Below, piece by piece: positions 28,907 through 37,000 of a stretch of DNA of 38,104 nucleotides. The DNA comes from a virus, in the IMG/VR virus record IMGVR_UViG_3300045051_000100, positions 1 through 38,104 of that record; one strand, 5' to 3'. Position 1 is the stretch's first letter. Each line of letters opens with the position of its first letter. The translations under genes were made by a program, and so were the position numbers. The notes below the pieces were generated by a model that made no database searches, had not been told where the DNA came from, and saw nothing but the letters and a program-made list of their open reading frames with translations.

Positions 28907-28930
28907 GGGGTAGACAATCGGGTCTGCCCC
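28907..28930 (+). other. Strong intergenic hairpin without T-run
   Basis: GGGGTAGAC (28907-28915) pairs with GTCTGCCCC (28922-28930), nine pairs with one G-T, loop of six. AACGAAGG follows rather than a T-run. Likely an mRNA-stability element between structural genes. Confidence 0.45.
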
Positions 28931-28943
28931 AACGAAGGATGTC

Positions 28944-30002
28944 ATGGACACTAACAAACTCAAGCAAATCAATCTGACAAACGCTGATAATCAGTTAGCG
29001 ATACAACGGCACAAACAACTTGTAGATTCTTCCGTAATGGTATCCAACACTGTCTTGTCAGCGGTTGCCTCACTGATTAAGTACCTAGAGGGTCATATAT
29101 CTAAGACTGAAGTAGTTAATAACCTTGAATCTATTGCTACGCCTGATGCCTTAGAGGTTATCCCTCATATTGAGGCCTTACACGCTACTATCAAGTCTCA
29201 TAAAGACGTAGATTTAGGCGAATTAACTGGTTTAATCAAAGAATTAGTATCAGAAGCCAAACTTATACCTAAAGACCACATGAAGATGCCTGAGATGAAG
29301 ATGGCCGACTACACGGCTCAATTCAAGGCCTTACAAGAAGCAGTTGTAGCTGTTGGGAAGTTCGTTAAAGACCAAAAGACCGTCGTAGAAGCGCCTGTAG
29401 TGAACGTAGACGCACCAAACGTCAATGTAGCACCTCCAGACCTAAAACCTCTCCAGAGCGATATTAAGGCCGTTGTAGAAGCAATTAAGAAGATTATTAT
29501 ACCAAAAAACGATAATTCGGCTGTAGAAGTGCTAGTGTCTAAGTCTAACGATCTATTAAAGAAGATTTTAGAGAAGCCAGTTGGTTCAGGTGGCGGTGGG
29601 GGTATAGCATCTTATGTGGATTCTGCCGGTATAGTTACTCAAGTTAAACTGTCTACCCAGGGATCTGTCCCGACTGATACGAAACAAGGGTTTATAATTC
29701 AATTTGCGTCAGTATCAGTTAACCAGGCTGGCGATAACGCTGTAGTAGTTGCCGTTGCTAATAAGCGTATAAAAGTTCTGTCAGCTGCTTTAGTTTCAGG
29801 CGGAACTGTTGGTTTAAAGTGGCGTTCAGCCACCACAGATATATCGGGGACAATGCCGTTAATAGCTAATTCGGGATTTGTCCTACCTGCTTCTTCACCA
29901 GGACAGGGATGTTACTTACAAACTGCCGCAGGTGAGGCGCTAAATATCAATCTGTCAGGGGGCGTTCAAGTCTCAGGACACTTAACTTATTACGAGGAGT
30001 GA
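28944..30002 (+). CDS. Tail fibre/baseplate-like protein with coiled coil and C-terminal sandwich
   Basis: 352 residues. The N-terminal 120 are helical. VVEAPVVNVDAPNVNVAPPD is a repetitive proline linker near residue 150. A helix and GSGGGGG hinge lie near 215. The C-terminal 130 residues form a beta sandwich (VGLKWRSATTDISGTMPLIA, GQGCYLQTAAGEALNINLSG) resembling receptor- or surface-binding decoration domains. A trimeric fibre is plausible. Confidence 0.58.
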   Translation: MDTNKLKQINLTNADNQLAIQRHKQLVDSSVMVSNTVLSAVASLIKYLEGHISKTEVVNNLESIATPDALEVIPHIEALHATIKSHKDVDLGELTGLIKELVSEAKLIPKDHMKMPEMKMADYTAQFKALQEAVVAVGKFVKDQKTVVEAPVVNVDAPNVNVAPPDLKPLQSDIKAVVEAIKKIIIPKNDNSAVEVLVSKSNDLLKKILEKPVGSGGGGGIASYVDSAGIVTQVKLSTQGSVPTDTKQGFIIQFASVSVNQAGDNAVVVAVANKRIKVLSAALVSGGTVGLKWRSATTDISGTMPLIANSGFVLPASSPGQGCYLQTAAGEALNINLSGGVQVSGHLTYYEE

Positions 30003-30004
30003 AC

Positions 30005-30172
30005 ATGGTAGAAACCGAAGAACGAGAAATGACTATCAACGGTAAAACATTTATCGGTGTAGTTACTAAGACAACCGATGGGGTCGATGAGCATGGTAAT
30101 CCAAAAGTAAGTATTAACGTAAAAGTACCTTCGGCTGACTTTTTTGCAGTCCCAGGTGAGAACGGAGAATGA
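30005..30172 (+). CDS. Hypothetical protein, 55 residues
   Basis: MVETEEREMTINGKTFIGVV, then NPKVSINVKVPSADFF. Small beta-rich, acidic. GAGGAG upstream. Between two fibre-like genes. No family recognised. Confidence 0.5.
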   Translation: MVETEEREMTINGKTFIGVVTKTTDGVDEHGNPKVSINVKVPSADFFAVPGENGE

Positions 30173-30173
30173 C

Positions 30174-30614
30174 ATGGCAGTCGTAACTGCAATCTACACA
30201 GAAGCAAAGAAAGATATGTTAGGCACAGGGCTTAACTGGACTTCAGCAACAATTAACTGCGCTTTGTTTAGCGCGTCAACATTTACAGCAGCAGATACTA
30301 CTTATACAACAAGTGGTACAGAGGTTGCTAACGCCAACGGTTACACCACAGGCGGCGGTGCTGTTGGAACCCGAACACTATCAGGTACAACCACTCAAGT
30401 CGCCAAGATTACTGGTGCTTTCGGTGGTGGGGCAGCAGGTACAACCACTTGGACAGCTACAGGTGCAGGTTTTAGTGCAGTCGCAGCCAAAGTATATATA
30501 TCCGCAGGACATCCAATAGCCCACGTTGACTTTGGTGGGACACTCACCGCTTCAGGTGGCGGCACTTTCGTCATTACTTGGGACGGAACTTCGGGAGTCT
30601 TCTCTCTATCTTAG
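30174..30614 (+). CDS. Gly/Thr-rich virion surface protein
   Basis: 146 residues from ATG 30174 with GGAG eight bases upstream. MAVVTAIYTEAKKDMLGTGL, NWTSATINCALFSASTFTAA opens a beta-rich Gly/Thr/Ala domain. Its last ten residues (DGTSGVFSLS) are nearly repeated at the end of the following HNH protein (RGTNGVFSLT). Confidence 0.55.
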   Translation: MAVVTAIYTEAKKDMLGTGLNWTSATINCALFSASTFTAADTTYTTSGTEVANANGYTTGGGAVGTRTLSGTTTQVAKITGAFGGGAAGTTTWTATGAGFSAVAAKVYISAGHPIAHVDFGGTLTASGGGTFVITWDGTSGVFSLS

Positions 30615-30626
30615 AAAGGGTAATAT

Positions 30627-31082
30627 ATGCACACAATCCCACATACATTAGAAGCACGTAAGAAAATGAGTGCAACAAAAATGGGTAAACACTATTCTCC
30701 CAGGACGGAGTTTAAGGTTGGTCAAGTAGCTCCTATGAAGGGGAAGAAACGACCTGACTTAATTGGCAATACTCAAGGATTCACAAAGGGTCATATACCA
30801 TGGAATAAGGGTCTAGGTACTAAAAGTTCAGAAAACGAGAAAGCACGAAAGGTAAAATTAGCTCGTGATTGGCGTAAGTCAATTTTTGAAAGAGATGATT
30901 ATACTTGTAAAGAGTGTGGTGTCCGAGGAGGCACACTAAATGCTCATCATATTAAACCGTTCGCTATCTATCCAGAACTAAGATATGAGTTAGATAACGG
31001 CATAACACTATGTGAAGAATGTCACCGTTCTACAGACACTTGGGGTGTTCGTGGTACGAACGGCGTATTTTCACTAACATAA
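30627..31082 (+). CDS. NUMOD3/HNH homing endonuclease with structural-gene tail
   Basis: 151 residues. N-terminal NUMOD3-like piece (TLEARKKMSATKMGKH) and Lys/Gly-rich repeats (GFTKGHIPWNKGLGTK). HNH domain: FERDDYTCKECGVRGGTLNA, HHIKPFAIYPELRYEL, DNGITLCEECHRSTDTWG. The last ten residues RGTNGVFSLT do not belong to the HNH fold and match the C-terminus of the upstream structural gene. Different codons encode the two copies, which suggests insertion into the 3' end of that gene with a recoded replacement tail. Confidence 0.88.
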   Translation: MHTIPHTLEARKKMSATKMGKHYSPRTEFKVGQVAPMKGKKRPDLIGNTQGFTKGHIPWNKGLGTKSSENEKARKVKLARDWRKSIFERDDYTCKECGVRGGTLNAHHIKPFAIYPELRYELDNGITLCEECHRSTDTWGVRGTNGVFSLT

Positions 31083-31093
31083 GGAGGTAAGGC

Positions 31094-32047
31094 ATGGCTG
31101 ACGTTAAAATAAGCGCCCTACCTGCTGCTGGTGCATTAGCTGGTACTGAGCCGATTCCAACAGTTCAGACGGCAACTACGGTAGCAACTACTCCTGCGGC
31201 CTTAAAAACATATATGGGGGTGTCTGTAGCTGCTGGTAAAACTTTAACTGCTAGTAACTCACTTACTCTAGCTGGTACTGACGCTACTACAATGACATTT
31301 CCAACTGCGACAGATACAGTAGCCGGTCTAGCAGCCGTCCAAACTGTCACTGGTGCATGGTCATTTAACGATAGTAAACTGATACTCAAGGGGGCAACAT
31401 CAGGGACTACAACCCTAAAAGCAACGGCGGCGGCTGGCGCAACTACAGCTACATTTCCTGCGGCTAACATAACAGTTGCAGCGAACGATGGCTCTAACCT
31501 GACTATTACTGGTCAAGCTATTGGTGATATTCCAGTTGCCTCCAGCACGACGGCTTACGGAAAACTAGCAGCCGTAGCGACAGGTAGTGTTCTTCTATCT
31601 AAAGGCACAGGCACAGCTCCAGCGTGGGGTCTAGTCCCCAGCCGAGTTCTAGGCTATACGGAAGTCACAACTAACGGCACAGTGGCATCAGCCACTTTAG
31701 TGACATTTACAACTACCCCTCTTGCTGTCACATTCACAGCCCCAGGTAGCCGAGACGTAATCGTCACAGTTAATATGTCTGCTAGTGGCGCAACTACTGG
31801 TGACGGTTGCTGTATTGGTGTACAAGAATCGACCACTGTTTTAGGTGTAAAAACATGGTCACAATCTGTAGGTGGGAACTTTGTACCAATATGTCTACGT
31901 TTTAAGGTTACTGCACCATCAGCAGGTTCTCATACTTATACAGTTATGGGAGCTGAAGCTGGCGCTCGTACGCTTACGATGCAAGCTAGTGCATTAGGTA
32001 ACAGCATCGTAGCTGGGCCAGCATCAATCTTAGTCGAACTGGCGTAA
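31094..32047 (+). CDS. Tail appendage/fibre protein
   Basis: 317 residues behind AAGGAGGT. MADVKISALPAAGALAGTEP, IPTVQ is a common N-terminus of phage appendage proteins. Ala/Thr-rich beta repeats follow. The C-terminal 130 residues are a jelly-roll-like domain (RDVIVTVNMSASGATTGDGC, AGSHTYTVMGAEAGARTLTM, ILVELA) similar in layout to the end of the 3928 gene. Confidence 0.62.
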   Translation: MADVKISALPAAGALAGTEPIPTVQTATTVATTPAALKTYMGVSVAAGKTLTASNSLTLAGTDATTMTFPTATDTVAGLAAVQTVTGAWSFNDSKLILKGATSGTTTLKATAAAGATTATFPAANITVAANDGSNLTITGQAIGDIPVASSTTAYGKLAAVATGSVLLSKGTGTAPAWGLVPSRVLGYTEVTTNGTVASATLVTFTTTPLAVTFTAPGSRDVIVTVNMSASGATTGDGCCIGVQESTTVLGVKTWSQSVGGNFVPICLRFKVTAPSAGSHTYTVMGAEAGARTLTMQASALGNSIVAGPASILVELA

Positions 32048-32051
32048 CGTC

Positions 32052-32921
32052 ATGGCTGGCTATATCTTAAAAGAGGACGCAAGTTTCATCCTCTTGGAGG
32101 ATGGTGTTAGTAAACTTCTTTTAGAACGCAACGATGTAGCCGTCGCCCAGATTGCAGGTGCATTGTCACTCACTGGTGGAACACAGTCAGTTACGACTAC
32201 AGCCGGTGTTCAGAACGCCACAGTAGCACAAATCGCTGGGGCTTTATCATTATCTGGTGGAACTCAATCGACAGCATCCAGTCGATTCGCAACACTCTCA
32301 CAAATCGCAGCGACGGTTTCTTTAACAGGTGGTACGCAAACTCTAGCAACTATCAATAACTCCAGTGTAGCCCAGGTATCTAACGTACTAAACCTAATAG
32401 GTGGCACTCAGACAGTCGTAACGGTTCAGAACTCATCTATTTCACCAACTGCTGGGACACTTTCTATTGCTGGTGGTACACAGGGAGTATCGGGTAATGC
32501 TGGTGTAGCTAATGCCTCGGTTACTCAGATAGCTGGCAACCTATCACTCAGTGGCGGTACGCAGTCTACAAGTGCCATGAGAAACTCGACGGTTACTCAG
32601 GTGGCTGGAGCCATAAGCCTATCGGGTGGTACACAGTCTGCTACATCATCTAGGTTCGCAACAGTCACCCAATCAGCAGGTCTTCTGTCATTATCAGGCG
32701 GTACGCAGTCGGTCAACGCTATACGAAACGCTACTGTCACTCAATTAGTAGCGCAACTTAACCTAACCAATGGCATACAATCGCTAACATCGGTAAGCAA
32801 CGCCACTGTGTCGCAAGTAAGCGCGAACCTTACCTTAGTTGGCGGAACGCAGTATGTGGTAGGCGGTACAGGTGGAACACCAACTACATTTACTAGAATG
32901 ATGATGGGTGTAGGTTTATGA
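32052..32921 (+). CDS. Repeat protein with ten 24-27 residue units
   Basis: 289 residues. The head (MAGYILKEDASFILLEDGVS, KLLLE) has the LLEDG wording of phage appendage proteins. Residues 27-272 are ten tandem units of the form N-A-T-V-x-Q-x-A-x-x-L-S-L-x-G-G-T-Q-S, eight of 24 and two of 27 residues. A short GGTGGTPTTF tail follows. The array could form a beta-solenoid-like rod on the virion. No enzymatic motif. Confidence 0.62.
   Translation: MAGYILKEDASFILLEDGVSKLLLERNDVAVAQIAGALSLTGGTQSVTTTAGVQNATVAQIAGALSLSGGTQSTASSRFATLSQIAATVSLTGGTQTLATINNSSVAQVSNVLNLIGGTQTVVTVQNSSISPTAGTLSIAGGTQGVSGNAGVANASVTQIAGNLSLSGGTQSTSAMRNSTVTQVAGAISLSGGTQSATSSRFATVTQSAGLLSLSGGTQSVNAIRNATVTQLVAQLNLTNGIQSLTSVSNATVSQVSANLTLVGGTQYVVGGTGGTPTTFTRMMMGVGL
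32130..32870 (+). repeat. Ten tandem coding repeats (about 72 bp each)
   Basis: The units begin NATVAQIAG, FATLSQIAA, NSSVAQVSN, NASVTQIAG and so on, and each contains GGTQ (one has NGIQ). DNA identity between units is modest, so the array is old or selected for codon variety rather than a recent expansion. Confidence 0.75.
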
Positions 32922-34024
32922 TGAGAAAACTGTTGTGCTTTACTTGTGTATTTGTTATAATGTGCCTAATTGGAATCGGCTATCACGCCAACCACAGTCT
33001 AACTGTATCGACAGAAGATGAAGTAAAAACTTTAACTTTTGGAGATACAAAAATGGCAGATGCCAACACACTAACACCGGAACAATGGGCGACTATCAAT
33101 TATGCTCTTAATCCTAACTATGAAACTAAAACAGCCGTATCTGGTATAGGTACACCTTATGCACCACCGACTACTGACACACAAACAGTTGACTACGCTG
33201 CACAACAGGCAGCAGCCACAACAGCCGCTAACAATGCTTACTTAGATGACCAAGCAAACCAACTACGTGACTTACTAGCACGTACTGGTACTTATCTCAG
33301 CCAAGGCAACGAAAAAATTGCTAGTGAGTACAACAAAGAACTCGGCAATGCTAACCTTGACAAAGAAAAACAGTTAACTAACTATGGTGACCAGCGAACA
33401 GCCCAGAATCAGAATAAAGTCAGCACTTACGGAACAATCAATAAGAACGCTAACAACGGATACCGCAGTTTAGCCCAGATTATCGGGCGAGCAAGCGGTG
33501 TAGGTTCATCGGCGTATTTAGAGGCATTACCTAATGCTGTTGGCACCGACACTTCAAGCAAGCGTCGTGCTGCGACTGAAACCTTTGGTAAGAACCTACA
33601 GGGTATTGATAAATCACAGAACGAATACCTATCGAGTTTTGAACAAGTCCTACAAGACCTACTTGACCAGAAGAAAGCCAACGAAGAGCAACTGGCATCA
33701 GGTGTTGAAACCCAACGACAAGGTATTAACTCGCAACTTGCCACCAACGCAGCTACTAAAGCACAAAATGCTGGCGGTGGTTACGCAGCCGTACAAGCAG
33801 CTATCGCACCTTACTCACAGGCTATCCAGAACTCTCGTAACGCAGTTGATACCTTCTTTAACCAATTTAAACCAAGTTATACGCCACAGAAAGCCGCTGC
33901 GGCTACTCCAGAACTGGCCGCCTACACTACTGACCGTTCAGCCGTAAACGCCGGACAACAGGGTGTAGATCCTACTAACCCATACGCCCAGTTATTGAGG
34001 AAAAAACTTCAAGGACAGGCATAG
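32918..34024 (+). CDS. Probable ejection/internal virion protein with optional N-terminal membrane segment
   Basis: 368 residues if started at ATG 32918 (ATGA overlap). That start adds a hydrophobic signal-anchor (MRKLLCFTCVFVIMCLIGIG). ATG 33053, codon 46, has GGAG at 33041-33044 eight bases upstream and would give a soluble 323-residue protein starting MADANTLTPEQWATINYALN. A promoter-like TTGTGC-17-TATAAT lies between the two starts. The body is Gln/Ala/Asn-rich coiled coil (EKIASEYNKELGNANLDKEK, DLLDQKKANEEQLASGVETQ). It precedes the giant polyvalent gene, as expected for ejection proteins. Confidence 0.6.
   Translation: MMRKLLCFTCVFVIMCLIGIGYHANHSLTVSTEDEVKTLTFGDTKMADANTLTPEQWATINYALNPNYETKTAVSGIGTPYAPPTTDTQTVDYAAQQAAATTAANNAYLDDQANQLRDLLARTGTYLSQGNEKIASEYNKELGNANLDKEKQLTNYGDQRTAQNQNKVSTYGTINKNANNGYRSLAQIIGRASGVGSSAYLEALPNAVGTDTSSKRRAATETFGKNLQGIDKSQNEYLSSFEQVLQDLLDQKKANEEQLASGVETQRQGINSQLATNAATKAQNAGGGYAAVQAAIAPYSQAIQNSRNAVDTFFNQFKPSYTPQKAAAATPELAAYTTDRSAVNAGQQGVDPTNPYAQLLRKKLQGQA
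32933..32961 (+). promoter_or_regulatory. Possible internal promoter before the soluble form
   Basis: TTGTGC (32933-32938), 17-base spacer, TATAAT (32956-32961), with TG one base before the -10. It lies within the putative membrane-segment codons, which are naturally T-rich, so chance is a real alternative. Confidence 0.35.
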
Positions 34025-34033
34025 GAGCGAACA

Positions 34034-37000
34034 ATGTTCGACCTAAAGAAACTTTTTGACCCATTTGCAAAGCCGACTGTTAAGAGTACCCCACAGCCAG
34101 CGTCTACTTCGCAAGCCATTAAAAAGCCAGTAGATAATAGGCCATTCCCAATGCGCGTACCAGGTACTACACCTACTCCACAGCAACAGGTGCAGTTCAC
34201 CCCACCAGTACAGCAGTTTAAACCTGCTATCGTGCCACAGTTCAACCGACCACAGGTAAAGTCAGTCATTGCTAAACCGAATAATAACGGCAATCCATTC
34301 AATATGATTGGTGACGCTGGAAAGTTTATAGGTGACTTTGTGCCTAATGCTATTGGTAGTGGCTTGAAGTCAGGTGTTGCCGGTATATCTAATGCTGTCA
34401 ATGACCTGACCACAGGTTTTGATAAGTACCAGACACAAAAGAATACCCAAGACTTGCTCAACACTTTAGGTTTAAGTAAACTTGGTAACGGTAAATCGGT
34501 GGGTGCAAAGGCAGGACAAGCCGTTGGCGATATCATATCTGGATTGGCTACGTTTGTTCCGACTACTGGGGAAAAGGTTATATCACAGATACCGAAGGCT
34601 GTTTTACAAGGCGAACTCGCACGTGCTGCTAACGATGCCTACGCCAAAGGCAACACCGCACTAGGCGGTAACTTACAGGCTGAATCACAGAATCACGGTA
34701 TTACCCTAAACGACGTAGCATCTAACACCGCACAGGGCGTACTAGCTGCTTTAACAAGTGGCGCTGGTGTCGCTAAACCAGTCACCAACGCTGCCGAGAA
34801 TGCTCTAGCAAAGGGTACTGGTAACGTACTAGACCGAGCAGTTGCGAACTACGCTAAGTTTGGTGAAGGTGCTGGATTAAACAACCTAGCAAAGAACTTA
34901 TTAGTTAAACAAGGTGGTACAGGTGCGGCTTTCGGTCTATCGGGAACAGTTGCTGACCCTAACGCTACACCACAAGATTACCTAAACTCTGCTGCATCAG
35001 GTTACGCTGGTGGTGTTGGTTTCGGATTACTAGGTAAGGCACTATCACCACCTGCTAAAGCGGTCAATAAAGTAACAACTAAACTAGTCAGTAATACTCC
35101 TAAAGGCAGAGTAGGTGAACGTGGTTCAATACAACTACCAACCATCAACCAAGAACTACGACAGATGAACGAAACTTTACGCTCCTTAAACACCGAGCAT
35201 GGTAAGTTACTCGCTAAAGGGTTGTCTGAGAACAGCCCAGCCGTTAAAGCCAATGCAAGGTCATATAAAATTGCCCTAAACGAGAAGATGGCTATACAGA
35301 AACGTATCGGACAAAGAGGTTCGGCGGAAGCTGGTATGTTTGACCCTACAGGTAAGTTAGGGAAAGAAGTACCAAAGACTAGTTATCGTTCATCTCACCA
35401 GATAGATACCGTTACTAGTCGCAACTTAAGTAACCTTACGAACCTAGACGGTGATATAAATACCATTAAAAGTAAGTACGGCTTAACAAACTACGACAAC
35501 AAAGATATTACTAACTTGAAAAAGATAGTCGGTAATCCTGAAGCAGATGTTAAAATATACCGTTCCTCACCTGTAAACGAAATAAACAATGGTGATTGGG
35601 TAACGACAAGTAAGACCTACGCCAACGATATAAAGGCACAAAACGGTGGAAAAGTTTATGAATATACTGTTAAGGCAAAAGACTTAAACCTACCACAGAA
35701 TATAGAAGATAACCCATCACTAGCAAGATTTAGTGCATTTCAATACAACAAATCTGACATCGCCCCACAAGTAAGTAAGACAGCCGAGTTACCTATCGTC
35801 GGGCCAAAGATTACTAAGACTACCTCTAAAAAAGCCAGTGAAGTAGACCCACTACTTAAAGAACGTGGTTTTGTGAAGTCTGCTAAACAATCAGAGTTCG
35901 TATCTGACGCGGCTAAATCACAATTAGATAGCACTTATACGACAAAGGCTAATAAAGTTCTACAAGACAAAGCAGCTATTCGCATCAGCAAAGACCCTAC
36001 CAAGGCCTATGATTATGCCCTACGCACTCACTCAGACGAAGGTACAGCGACAGCTATCGCCTTGGCCCAAGAATACCGTAAAACTGGTAAATACGACCTA
36101 GAGGCAAGCCTGATTAACGAGAAGGCACGACGATTGACAGAAGCAGGTCGTGAAGTTCAGGCTGCTTCTCTGATAGATAAGATGTCACCTGAGGGCGTAG
36201 TACAATCTGCTGCTCAAACTATCCAGAAGTATAACGAAACCGCTAAAAAACCAATCCCAGAACTAACAGGTAAGATAGCTGAACAGTTTACCAAGCAAGC
36301 CGAAAAGATTGGCAAGATGAAAGATGGTCGTGCCAAGAACGTCGAACTATGGAAACTAAAAGAAGATATGGCTAACCTTATACCTTCTACCGTAGCAGAT
36401 AAGGCAATCACAGTATGGAAAGCAGGTCTACTAACCTCACTACGAACACATGAGCGTAACTTATTTGGAAACTCTATTATGCTAGGTTCAGAAGTCGCTA
36501 AAGACGTACCATCTGTATTAGCAGATAAGTTGATGTCACTAAAAACTGGCAAGCGTACACTTACACCTACCGTTAAAGGTATGGGCGAGTTTGGTTCTAA
36601 AGGAACACGACAACAGGTATCTGACCTAGTTAAGTACGGTGTAGACCTAAGTAAAGATATTAGCAAGTACGACGTTAATCACATTACATGGGGCAAAGGT
36701 AAGATACAACAGGGTCTAAAGGCATATACCGACGCTGTATTCCGACCACTAGGTGCAGAAGACGTAACCTTTGCTAATGCGGCTATGGCACGATCACTAT
36801 ATGACCAGGCTGGAGCGATGGCTATCAACGCCGGCAAAAAAGGTGATGCTGGCTTTATACGTAAGTTAGTTAAAAAACCTACCGACACTATGCTAGAAAC
36901 GGCTCTAAAAGATGCTGAGTATGCAACATTCCATGACAAGACTGCTCTAGGTGGTCTCGCATCAAAAGGTAAACAGTTTGTCCAAGGTCTACCTGGCTGG

